Source: Fratercula arctica
Taxonomy: Eukaryota > Chordata > Aves > Charadriiformes > Alcidae
Assembly (NCBI GenBank): GCA_947846985.1
Contig: CANTUZ010000005.1
Coordinates: 55,057,889 to 55,121,888 of the forward strand
DNA: 64,000 bases
Direction: 5' to 3'
Position numbers and translations under genes: made by a program. The stretch's first letter is position 1. Every line of letters begins with the position of its first letter. Below the pieces are notes generated by a model. It saw only the letters and a program-made list of their open reading frames with translations, was not told the origin of the DNA and made no database searches. Shown piece after piece: positions 36,968 through 47,523 of this stretch.

Positions 36968-39883
36968 ATCTACTCAAGTGGGGGAGTAGAAGAATCATGA
37001 ATAATAAATATGGAGATAAGAGAACTGAAACTGGGAAATCAATTTACTGCAAAATATTTGCATATTTTATTAAAAGAAACTGTGCGTAAACCCCACAACA
37101 GGGTGGAATGATTTATATTTTGATTTGATTTGTATACATTATACCTCTGGGAGAACTGATGCAACTTAGTCATCCCTGCAGGACTTTTTTTCGGGTAGGG
37201 TTTTGTTGTTGTTGATGTTGTTGTTTTGTTACAAATATCTCCGACAAGGGAGCAGTAGGTCCCCAATGGAAATTTTAAGTCAGTTTGATGCTACGTGATA
37301 GTTTTGGAATCTCACACAGTCAAGTGGACAGGACTGTTCTTAGCAAATACCCAAGTCCCCTGGGGATCTGCCTGTACCCAGACTAACCCCTGCGCTTCTC
37401 CAAAATGGTGGTTCAGATCAGAAGGGTTTCAGCTCTGGTTTTGTAAGAAAGCAACCTCAATTGACCCAGGCAGTACTTACAGTCTGTTGTTAGAAGTGCA
37501 AATCATGAACATAAGGGAGAGTGCTTATACTCTCCTCTATATATTAGCAAATATATCTCAGATATATAGAGAGAGCAAAATCCTCTCTCACATCACAACA
37601 TCTTAGTGCTGAACAGCTGCTCAAGGTGTCCTGTTAAGAGCACGTTGGGCGCAAAAGCAAGTTACGGGCATGGGAACAGCTGTGCAGCTCGGGGTGTTGT
37701 GACTTCTGCTGCAGAGGTCACGTGTCTTATCAATGAATTCTGGCCTTAAAATTCGCAAGCTCACCCATCATGAATGATTTTATCGTTTTATACAACAATA
37801 TATTTTTTTTTAAATCTTGTTGGATTTCACAAAAGGGAGTTGTGAAAATTAGGCTTGCTTTTCTTGTGGGAAAATATTGCCCAAGTTCTTTTACATGTCA
37901 GGTATGTGCTTCAGCCATAATAGTGCCCAGCTGTTTGGATCTCCAGCTATTAAACTTTAGGAATTAGACAACACAAAACTTTTCCACTGAGCGTGGAAAT
38001 CCTGTTACAGCTGCCTTTCCAACAATAACGTTGGTCAGTGCAACATACTCTCAGGGGTTGAAATTTGACCTGAGGGGTAGCAATGAACAGCGAAAGCTGC
38101 TGTTCCAGCCCATTTCCTGCCCAGGGAAAACACCCGTACAATTTCTTGGAAATGCCACCTCCTGGCATAAACTGACATTTTTTATGTGGACGTTTTAGCA
38201 TTTGATGAAGGAGACAGAAAAGTCTCACCATGTTGAACTTTTGCCAATAAAAGCAAATTTTTCCACTACTAGTTGAGATATATACCTATGTATACATGTA
38301 TATATATGGATTGTTTTTCAAACATGTCTCAGCTTTAGAAATTTCAAACAGCAGCTTAAACACACATGGCCAAGTTCCATTCATGTCCATGAAGTCAGGC
38401 AGTTCACATCAGGAAATCAGTGATAATATTTCAAGAGCAGCTTGAGGTCTTCTCATGTTTCAGTCCCAGCAGTGACAATATTTCCAGCAGCTTCCAGGGG
38501 GTCGGAACTGAGACCAGTGAGAACGCAAAAATAATTCCAGGCTAATTTTTACTTTTTATTGCACAGGCTTTGCTTTTCATGGGGCTGCCTAAAATTTGTA
38601 TACGTGCTCTTAGAAGTTTCTTAACTGCATATTGGATGTGTCACTCTTGGAGATCAGAGCAGCTTCTGTGTGCTTACGGTACCAGTGAAAAGTGATGTGT
38701 TCTTTGTCAAATATGAAAAAATGCTTTGTCAGACATCTCATGGGGGCATAAGCAGTGAAATTCAGAAAAGCTCCATAATTAATCCTTGCCATATATGCAG
38801 TTTGTTCAGCTTAAATCAGTTGGCTCCTGAATGTAATTTGTATCATCTGAAAGCTACCTGTGAAGCACCTCTGCAAATAGGCACTGATGATTCGGTGAGG
38901 GGCATTTCATAAGTACATAATATAATCATCACCATCATTATTTATTTGAAAAATAAATTATATGTATGTATGTTTGATAAACTATGTAATTAATCATTTT
39001 CCTCAACCATGATGCATTCTACAGCACCCCTTGTTTCTGCGGGACCTTTAAAGGTTAATATAGTCCTCTCCCCTGCGTTGTCATAGGATTAAGCTAATGA
39101 TTTACTAATCCACTCATCCAAATGATTGTTCCAGTCTATAGTCATCTCTGTATTTTCAGATCTTGCTATCTTTACCTGCTTCATCCTCATTCCACGTATA
39201 AATTACAGGGACGTCTCTAAGGCCCTGGGCAGTAGCAAGGGGCTGCTTTAATGAGATCAGCTCACCTAACCTGAGCACTGAGTGTGTCAGAAGCTCCCAC
39301 ATGGCACCATGGAGTAACCCAAACCATACATACATGGGAGTAGAAAGTATCCGTCCTTTGGTGGGACGAGTATCCTATTATGTCCTATTGGGATATATAT
39401 GGGGCTGCACTGCGACTGTTGGGTGAGTGAGCAAGGGAATAGGCCAGAGACGTATTAACAATAATCAAGTTTGGGACAAAAGTTTCATCTGTTTTTCTGC
39501 GGTTTTAGTGTTTTCAGAGTTGCCAGTGAAGCATGCCATAAAGGGATTTGTGCAGGGTATGATTACGCTGTGTTCAAAGCAAGGTATCATTTGCTTGTAC
39601 TTGTTATTTTTTGTTGTGACTTCATGGATTAATGGTCTTTTCCCTATCTCTTCCCATGTCTAGAAACTACTCTTCCATCTCCCTTCCAGTCTCTAAGCAA
39701 GGTTAAATTCCTTAACTTTCCATCACAGAAGTTGGTTGCCAAATCTTGTGCCATTTTTTTTTTCATTTTTGTTTTCTCCATGCTTTCCTCAGTTTGTTTC
39801 AGTTTTTTAAAAGGTAGGATATAGCCCTTTTCTCATGGTAAATGAAGACGCTCTTTTTACTTGAGTTTCCCTCTGTCACCTAA

Positions 39884-39888
39884 CGTAT
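39884..39888 (+). repeat. Target-site duplication, left copy
   Basis: cgtat directly precedes the 5' TG of the solo LTR and is repeated exactly at 40235-40239. A five-base duplication is a hallmark of retroviral integration. Confidence 0.85.
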
Positions 39889-40234
39889 TGTCCTGGTTCC
39901 GGCAGGGACAGGGTTAAGTATTCCATGCCATGTGAGCCGCGCCCACCCTGAGATTAAAAGGAGGGAGGGGGCGAGCAGTCGGGTTCGGAGCGGGCTGGCG
40001 CATCCCGGGGCCGGACCGGCGGGGAGCGGCGGGGAGCGGCAGTTCCGTATTCGCGTCTGTATATTTCTCTGTCGGTGTTATTGTTGTTGTTTTCTTGTTC
40101 CTTTTGCTGTTCTGTTAAACTGCCTTTGTCTCAACCCAAGAGTTTTGCCTTTTTCTTTTGATCCTTCCCGTACCGGGAAGCGCTGGGCGAGCGACACGTG
40201 GTTCTTTGTTGCCATCTGAGGCCAAACCACGACA
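39889..40234 (+). mobile_element. Solo LTR of an avian endogenous retrovirus
   Basis: A 346-bp element starts with TGTCCTGGTT and ends with AACCACGACA. The two ends are reverse complements except at one of ten positions, and the element has the canonical TG...CA termini. It is bounded by an exact 5-bp duplication. In the plus orientation a TATA-like attaaaag lies at 39953-39960. It is followed by a GC-rich stretch, a 10-bp tandem (ggggagcggc twice, 40021-40040), a T-rich region with a GTTAAA motif at 40114-40119 that could serve as a weak poly(A) signal, and a perfect 7-bp hairpin (40164-40180). No gag, pol or env sequence is adjacent, so the provirus was lost by LTR-LTR recombination. Class is not fixed: a 5-bp duplication fits class III (ERVL-like), but class II is possible. 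Confidence 0.92.
39953..39960 (+). promoter_or_regulatory. LTR TATA-like box
   Basis: attaaaag lies 64 bases into the LTR, upstream of the GC-rich block where transcription of the retroviral R region would begin. The position fits the U3 promoter of a plus-strand LTR. Activity is inferred. Confidence 0.5.
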
Positions 40235-40239
40235 CGTAT
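40235..40239 (+). repeat. Target-site duplication, right copy
   Basis: cgtat directly follows the terminal CA of the solo LTR and is identical to 39884-39888. Confidence 0.85.
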
Positions 40240-43200
40240 ATACATCTTTAACTTAAATCTGGAAAAAAAAGAAGAAACCCATAAAATTCCCACAATTTCT
40301 TTGTATGGCTCTCTAGCTTTACAGGCAGAGTGTAGCCAACTTTAAGTGTTGAACCTCACCAGCTGCCAGTCACCTCTGGTGACTACAATTTTGAAAATTT
40401 CCCTCTAAACTCAAGAAGCCTAGAAACTTCTGGTTGACAAATGCCAAGCAGCTCAGAGAGCAGCAGAAGTTGAATGCTGCTGTTCTGGCCCCTTGTCTTC
40501 AACTTGGGTTGTCCCAGGCTAATGAGATATGAGCTTTTTTTGAAGCTTCTCCAGTAACGACATTTGAAATGTCTCTAACCGATTTGGATTTGTTCGTGTC
40601 TAATGACGCCAGTGAGATCAGTTTGCATCCTTTTCCATAGTAGGGCACTAATTTGAGTTTCATTCCTCCATCCGGTCAATTATTTCCACAAAACTCATCG
40701 GAAGTTAGTATATTTGATAGGATCTCTTAGGCAATTTTGCTTTAAATGGGCCACTGAGTTCCAACGTTACAAAGAGAAGTGAGCACACACACACAAATTT
40801 GGAGAACACCATAACTCTAATTTCCATGGCAAATCAGACCAAGATAAAACCTGCAATGCCATGACCCCGGCACCAGAGCTAAGTTGGGGTTTAATAACAG
40901 AACGTAGTGCATCAACAAAATCATGAAATAAATGTAGCCTCATCAGGGCCCGTCTGAGATTTCTAGTACTTCCTACTCAAAGCCATCAGAGGCAGCCATA
41001 TGATTTCCTTGAATTGCATTAGCATTTCTAAACCTATTCTGAAAGCAAAGAACAGTGAAAGTCAGTAGGAATTAAAAATAAAGTACTGAACATTTTCTCT
41101 TTGGGGTTGATTCATTTAAACGCATCTGAGAGTGGGAAGGCAAAATTCCTTAATCCTATTACCTCTGCTTTCAATGTACTACAGGAGAAGAAGCAGCACA
41201 GATGACAATTCATAACCTTAAATGAAGTAGGATCCATGTCTACAGGGATGAGCTTTGCTTTACGTTCCCAGCTGTACGGATGCAAAGAAAACATGGTTAA
41301 GAAATTACACAGCTCTCTTGCTAAGTCAGGACGATCAAGCGAAAAATGCGCTGGTCCTTTCAGCTAATGCTCAGGTGAGTTTATTAGTCTGGACACTGTG
41401 TCATACCCACTATGTGGTCAATGTGGACTTTGGTTTATATTAGGCAGCTTGGACTGGGCAGGATGAAATCTAGTCTGTCTAAATCCTAAAGTCCTCTTTT
41501 CAAACAAACTCAGATGTGTGAACGAAAATTTAATGGAAAGCCAGCTTTTTCTGCAGACAGAACACAAAGTGAATTTTTACTTTTGGTTTACAAACAGCCC
41601 ACATCAATATGGACTGTATATGAGCCGGAGGAAGACTGTTTTGAACATCCAGGTGAAGGCTACTTCAAACTTGTGACAGCATTCACTTCAAATGGATTTT
41701 GACACCAAGTCAGTGAAACTCATGAACAGGAATCCTGCGGTGGACAAGGATGGACTCCTGCTCTGTTTCTGCGCAGTGAAGCTCAGATAATAATGGGTCA
41801 GTTGGGTTTAAATTTTCTTCCTATTCGGACAAAAGTTCCATGGGACCGTGAATATTTGGGGCACTCTTACAGACCTAACATGGGAATGGTGGTTTCAGTC
41901 CTCGCTACCCACAGACATTTAATGCAAAATTGCTTCTCCTTTGTGCCTATGCAGCTACTCTCTCCTGCAGAGAGTGTCAAGCCCCGCTCTGCTGGTTAAA
42001 GAACATTTTGCTGCCTCTGCTATTTGCTCCTTTCAGCAGCTATTGTGGACTGAACTCTCAGCTCCTTTCAGAGAGAAGTTGTGATGCCGGAGTACATGGT
42101 TCCTGGGGTGGCAAGGATGAGAGCAGCAGGTTTCTTTCTTGTGGCCCCAGTTTGGCTGACATGCCCTGATTCCAGTAACAGCTATTTTTGATGCACCCAG
42201 CACAATGCAGAAAGTGAGTAACTTGAGAAATGATAGCGAAATTCAGAGAAATGAGAGCCGGGAAAACGATCCTGAAAAATCAAGGTAGCTCTGTTGCCAA
42301 AAGAGATTTGAACCCAATAGCTGTATCCATTAGCTGCTTAATGTGCCCCAAAGACCAACAGTTTTGGGTATGAGGGGTCTGAGTTTCAACCTAAAGAATG
42401 AAGTTAGGGCACTGGTGACAGCAGCTTGGAAATATTCTAACATTTAGATTTGTTCTTGGAGTCACAGTAACAAGTTCCATATTTTTCCTTCTGATTTGGT
42501 GCCTTGCAGCAGCACATCCATTTTCTGCTATTAATGAGTTGACGGCTGGAAAACTTATTCTCGGTTGTAGTGCAGCCTTTGATTTCACAAAACTCCTCCA
42601 AATGCCTACAGCTAATTGTGTTTTCAATAATAAATTGTTGAAGAAATCTTGGCTTAGCTGAATTTACTTCAATTTGATTTAATTAATGTGTTTAAAAACA
42701 CTATCCTGAGCAGCTTGGACTACTGGATTGCTTGTGTTATTTGCAGGACACGGCAGAGAGGACTGACCCAGAATTTACAGCCTTCTTTCACACCATCTAT
42801 CACATTGCAATGCCATCATTTAAAATAATGGCATCTTCTCGCCGTCATACAAAATGATTTTTGCAGCTGTGAAGACTCTGACTAATAGGGACTTTTTTAT
42901 CGTATAAAAAGCAGAATTGAACATCGGTGGCATGTTTGCAAGCTTGACTGATTTACAGAGGCCAGCCTCTATTACAGGTGGATGACAAAGCTCCAGAGCT
43001 GGCTCTCCCTTTTTCAGTCACAGGGATCTTTAAGGTGATTTGTACCAATATTACCTATTCACTGTATTCACATGTTCTGCTTTGTCTCATGTTTAGACTC
43101 CTGGAATCTACCCATTCTTGCTTTTGTTACTGGAAAACCCGAGGCCATCACAGCCAATCTTTTCTGCCTTCTCCAACTTATTTATCCAGCCCTTCTACAC

Positions 43201-45122
43201 CAAGTCATTCTGGTAAGATCTAAAATAGCCGTTCGGTTTTTATGATCAATCGTGTATGGTCTGTAATTCTCCACTAGAGCTGCAAGGCACAGAGATGTCA
43301 TAACATGGAATTCACAGATTAGCGTTATCTGATAATGTATGTGATCTGCTGGACAACGTGGCATCACACTTTAGAGACATGAAATTTGCTTGCTAGGAGT
43401 AAAAAAGCTTTTGGTCTGGGACATAGAGCTGTTATTTATAGCCTAATTTTAAACAGGGAAGCACTGTTGTCAGTTTTCTGAATTACCAAGAGTTGCAGAA
43501 ATCTTAGCAAAACAGTCTTTCTACAACTACCCAGATGTTTGATATTAAATAAACATCTGTTTTGAATAGAAGATATTTCACTCCCCTCTGCACCTCCTCT
43601 TTAACCTACCAGAGAACGGCTGGGAAGAACTGTCACAGCCATAGTTTTATTTAGTTCTCTGAACACTGCTGTCCATAGTGTCAAAACCGCACCAAAAAAT
43701 AACCCTTGGAAAGGTTAATAGTGGCCTTTCCAGTGTCATATTCTACACTTTATGTGTTGTGGTAATTATTATCATTACAGCTGTAAGGATGTCTAGTTAT
43801 CTTTCTTAATCACATACTATAAAAAGTGCTTCTGAACACATATCTATTATTTAATCAAAATTTCACAGTTATTGGCATTTATGCTCTGGAAGGGCTGTGT
43901 TTATTTTCTGTTTGCAAAGGGGAACAGTGCCTCCCAGAAGAAAGGGAGACCTCCATCCATGCCCACTTTAATCACTGTCATATCATGTGACAATCTGTAC
44001 TATTAATATCAGAGACTGCTAATACATGTTATTATGTCCCGTTGCCTTGTACTTTTTGCACCCTAGGAAAGCACTTTCATTAACGGACTAAAAAAAAAAA
44101 TAGTGTGAGAACTGAACTGTCTTCCCAAGGCAGAGCCAAGCACAAGAGCTCTCCTGCCTGGAACAGCTTGAGGTGGTTTCGGGAATGCCTGTACCTAGCA
44201 GGGTCAGCCATGCATCTCAGATGGCATCTATTCTCCCACCACTGCATTTTTTCTCTGGCCTTCTGCAACCGAGAGCTGAACCAGTTCTCCAGTTCCCGTG
44301 TCAGGGCCCAACACCGAGTCTGTTCAGAGGACTCGGTTGCTACTGGTATCTCTATACTTCTCTGTTAGATCACTCCCACAACTGCCTCTTGCAAGACCAT
44401 CCACACTGACAGTTCGGCATTGCCAAAAAAGATCTGGGAGGTCATCATTCTCCTACAGCATTCACATTACCGCAGATGTCATCTCAGATTTCAGAAGAAC
44501 ATCGTGCCCCATTATGCCTGCTGTGCCATAGCGTTGATGGGGCACAGCTTCACATGGTGTTCCCCTGCAAGAGCTTCCTGGTTTTCAGACTAATTGCATG
44601 GGTCACCATTCCCACTCCTTGCTCTCACTTGTCACTCTCCATGATCCTAGCGCTCATGGCAGCCATGGTAGATGTGTGTGCATGAGGCTTCTGTCTTCTG
44701 CAATATCTCTGTTCCTTGAGATATACGTAGATACCCTCCTCCCACTCAGTGACAGTGACATCCATGGGCCAGACAAACTACATATATCGTTGCCAGTAGT
44801 GCTTACCTCCTGCTGCTATCCTGTACTCAGCATTATCTCAGTAACCATAGTGCCCACAAGGAGTTAGTTGCATTCTCAGTTTCCCTCACGGTATCCTTTG
44901 AATGCGCTCAGTTGGTTCAAGGACTTCTCATGATACCTAGAAGACCAGCTCGACACCATTGTAGAAAAAGTCATGATAGTCATTATATGGTGCTGAGAAG
45001 CAGAGAGTCCTTCCAGCTGAAGTGCCTTCAGCTTCTCTGGACATGGTTCCTGTAATGGGAAGGGTGCAGGTGACATCGCTGTTCAAGAACCTCAACTCAA
45101 ATATCAATCTGTCCTTGAGTTA
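40240..45122. other. Unique non-coding DNA
   Basis: No gene is supported. The part 42,600-42,960 is AT-rich and resembles conserved non-coding sequence by eye only. From about 44,100 the base usage becomes more even, and open frames appear on both strands without recognisable domains. No splice-bounded exon can be argued. Confidence 0.6.
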
Positions 45123-45195
45123 CATGCCCATAGGCCTAGGGTCATAGTCCATGAGGTGAGACCTCATTATGCTGGGTGCTGTACAAACACCAAAG
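45123..45195 (+). repeat. Old interspersed repeat fragment, same family as 26,865
   Basis: gcctagggtcatagtccatg followed by gacctcattatgctgggtg and ctgtacaaacacc matches the layout of an old amniote repeat (AGGAGCCCTAGTCATGGACCAGGACCCCATTGTGCTAGG then TGCTGTACAAACAC). This copy preserves the later segment missing from the copy at 26,865. The family name is uncertain. Confidence 0.4.
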
Positions 45196-46899
45196 AAAGA
45201 TTGCTTCAGTCTGAACAACAAGTAGGAACCATGTACAGAGAGTGCTGGAAGGGATGCAGTAATACCAAGAGACTGCTCTTAGCTGTCTTAGAACTCCTGT
45301 GAATAGCCCCTAATGCTCACTAACCCCATTGGGAAACCTCCTGCCGATTCATATGAAAATATACCTAGGAGTCCTTCTAGGATACTTCCTTGGGCTAGTT
45401 GCTCAAAGAGACCATACAGGACATGTTCTTGCCTGGCCTCCAAGGCAATTTAGACACAAAGGGGTCCAGGAGGTGGTGTAAACCATCTGCCTGTGCAGTG
45501 GGCTCAGGCCTCCAGCTGAAGGACCGCTTTCACACTGGTCTTTGGATATGGGTTTTGTGAACCATATCTTAGGACAGTGCTGGCATGTGACTCACGCTCT
45601 CCATTTCCTGGACATGAGAAGTTTGGAGGTCTCACAGAGAGATGCTGTACAAAGCCTAGCAGGTTGCTGGACTGGGACATGAGACACGTTGATGTGGCCA
45701 TTCTTCCTAGTCACTTTACTGGCAGACACTGGTAGAGTTTGGAAGCAGAATCTGAGGAGAAACACATCTTCACTCTGTATATTACATTTCCATGGTAAAC
45801 TTTAGCCATTATTAGCAACAAACAATTGATAGGATCGTTTTATTTTTTAGCCTTTAACCTGAACAATTTCATCTAAGTCCTCAATTATTAAAGTGAACTC
45901 GCACATTTGTGCCTATGGTAGAACGTGTTGACTTAGTCACAATACATGTTTGTCTGGTAGGAATAGCATGAAATTCCTGATTTTCTGATTCAATTGTGTA
46001 TAGTTTATTTACAAGCACCCCAAAGTCAAGAATTACTCCTGACTGGGGGAGATTATTTTCTTCTATTAGGACTCATAGAAATGCATATGCTTGTGAGCCA
46101 ATTTAGTGTGTTTAAAAAAAACAAGCTCAAAGAAATATACTTTCTAATGCAAAACCCAATAGCAGTGTATGTGACACATCAGTGCTACTATCAATTCCAT
46201 TTTGCTTAATATATCTCACCATGTGATTATTCTTAATTTGAAAATAGCCATCCAGTACATTTTTCTATAATGAAAATGCACTTGCATCTTGTAGATATGC
46301 TAATAAATTTAACACAGAGGTGCAGCCATTGATTATTCAACAACAAGATGAGCATATCTGCTGTAAAATATATTTTTAAAGGTAATCTCTAATAGCCATT
46401 TCATAGCAGCTAGGCTTTGCACTAATATGCTTGTCTAATGTCCCATTTAGATTCTTATATCCCAAATTAGTGATAAATCATGGGTGGAAATTTGTATTTT
46501 ATATTCCTAAAGCATCAAAATAAAGTGTGACTTTGGCTGTGTAGGACTAGAAATGACTAGTGCTGGTTAGAAGAAACACTTGTGCAGACATCTCAGGAGA
46601 GGGTCTGTCTTTTGCCATAAACTTTTAGCAGAAGCGTTCAGTTTTTATGGGTGTTGGTGAAAGGATGTGAGTACTGTTTAACTCCAGCCAAGACAAAAGC
46701 ATGATTAACAGTAGTTCTAAATTAATGGGCTAGAGTCAGCTCTTCCTGAAGACAGGCAGGTACTGATGCACTGAGGGAGTCTTGACTCTGCTGTGAGCTC
46801 GGAACGGGGCATGGGAGTCTGATCTGCACCTAAACCAGCTGTGCTCAACGTAGGGCACTTCATCCTCTGGTACAGAAGTTAAGGTTGCATCAGGAAACT
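45196..46899. other. Unique non-coding DNA
   Basis: No gene is supported. The part 46,200-46,560 is AT-rich, with homeodomain-like words and few low-complexity runs, and is a conserved-element candidate by eye. The sequence just before the CR1 start at 46,900 shows no CR1 similarity. Confidence 0.6.
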
Positions 46900-47523
46900 T
46901 TATGGAAGCCATGAGCCAGCAATGTGCCCTTGTGGCCAAGAAGGCCAATGGCATCCTGGGGCGCATCAAGAAGAGTGTGGCCAGCAGGTCGAGGGAGGTC
47001 ATCCTCCCCCTCTGCTCTGCCTTGGTGAGGCCACATCTGGAGTACTGTGTCCAGTTCTGGGCTCCCCGGTTGAGAGGGCGCAGCAGAGAGCTACAAAGAT
47101 GATTAGGGGATTGGAACACCTCTCTTATGAAGAAAGGTGGAGGGATTTGGGTCTTTTCAGTCTGGAAAAAAGACGACTGAGGGGGATCTTCTCAATGCTT
47201 ACAAATACTGAAAGGGTGGGTGTCAGGAGGATGGGGCCAGGCTCTTTTCAGTGGTGCCCAGTGACAGGACAAGAGGTAATGGGCACAAACTTGAGCATAG
47301 GAAGCTCCACCTAAACATGAGGAGGAACTTCTTTATGTTGAGGGTGGCAGAGCCCTGGCACAGGCTGCCCAGAGAGGTGGTGGAGTCTCCATCTCTGGAG
47401 ACATTCCAAACCCGCCTGGACGTGTTCCTGTGCACCCTGCTCCGGGTGACCCTGCTCTGGCAGGGGGTTGGACCAGATGATCTCCAGAGGTCCCTTCCAA
47501 CCCTATGATTCTGTGATTCTGTG
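46900..47523 (+). mobile_element. CR1 LINE, 5'-truncated, intact 3' end
   Basis: A plus-strand CR1 copy keeps the C-terminal part of ORF2 and the whole 3' end. The 3' region contains gcagagccctggcacaggct and ttggaccagatgatctccag. It then ends in two exact ATTCTGTG octamers (47508-47515 and 47516-47523), the diagnostic CR1 terminus. CR1 copies normally lack target duplications and I see none. The coding part is broken (see the pseudogene entry). The intact octamers suggest this copy is younger than the one at 57,690. Confidence 0.93.
46902..47508 (+). pseudogene. CR1 ORF2 C-terminal remnant (reverse transcriptase region)
   Basis: Three phases carry consecutive parts of the CR1 ORF2 C-terminus. 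The first frame runs 46902-47102 and includes [21 protein letters not shown] second phase carries [10 protein letters not shown] and [10 protein letters not shown] from about 47,115 to 47,190. A third carries [29 protein letters not shown] residues ([14 protein letters not shown]) and [10 protein letters not shown], ending at 47508. The first frame stops at a TGA at 47100-47102. At least two frameshifts are therefore present, plus a deletion of the usual linker between FWAP and the LEHLSYEER block. The polymerase catalytic motifs lie upstream in a full element and are missing here. It cannot encode a working protein. Confidence 0.9.

Larger units (their letters stand above)
33948..39883. other. 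AT-rich unique DNA, candidate conserved non-coding region
   Basis: No gene is supported. The part 34,440-34,870 has several homeodomain-like TAATTA and ATTA cores and the second copy of the shared motif module. The part 36,266-36,425 holds about nine CpGs with open frames on both strands. T runs are at 34929-34943, 36542-36568 and 36944-36967, and an A14 run at 35163-35176. A TTG-rich run lies at about 37204-37229. Otherwise I see nothing I can name. Confidence 0.6.

Noticed and set aside
42290..42345. gagatttgaacccaatagct, MIR-like in reverse
   Set aside because: Only one block of the MIR layout is present, too little to call.
44105..44120. tgagaactgaact, similar to the start of miR-146
   Set aside because: Similarity ends after about 12 bases and no precursor hairpin is visible.
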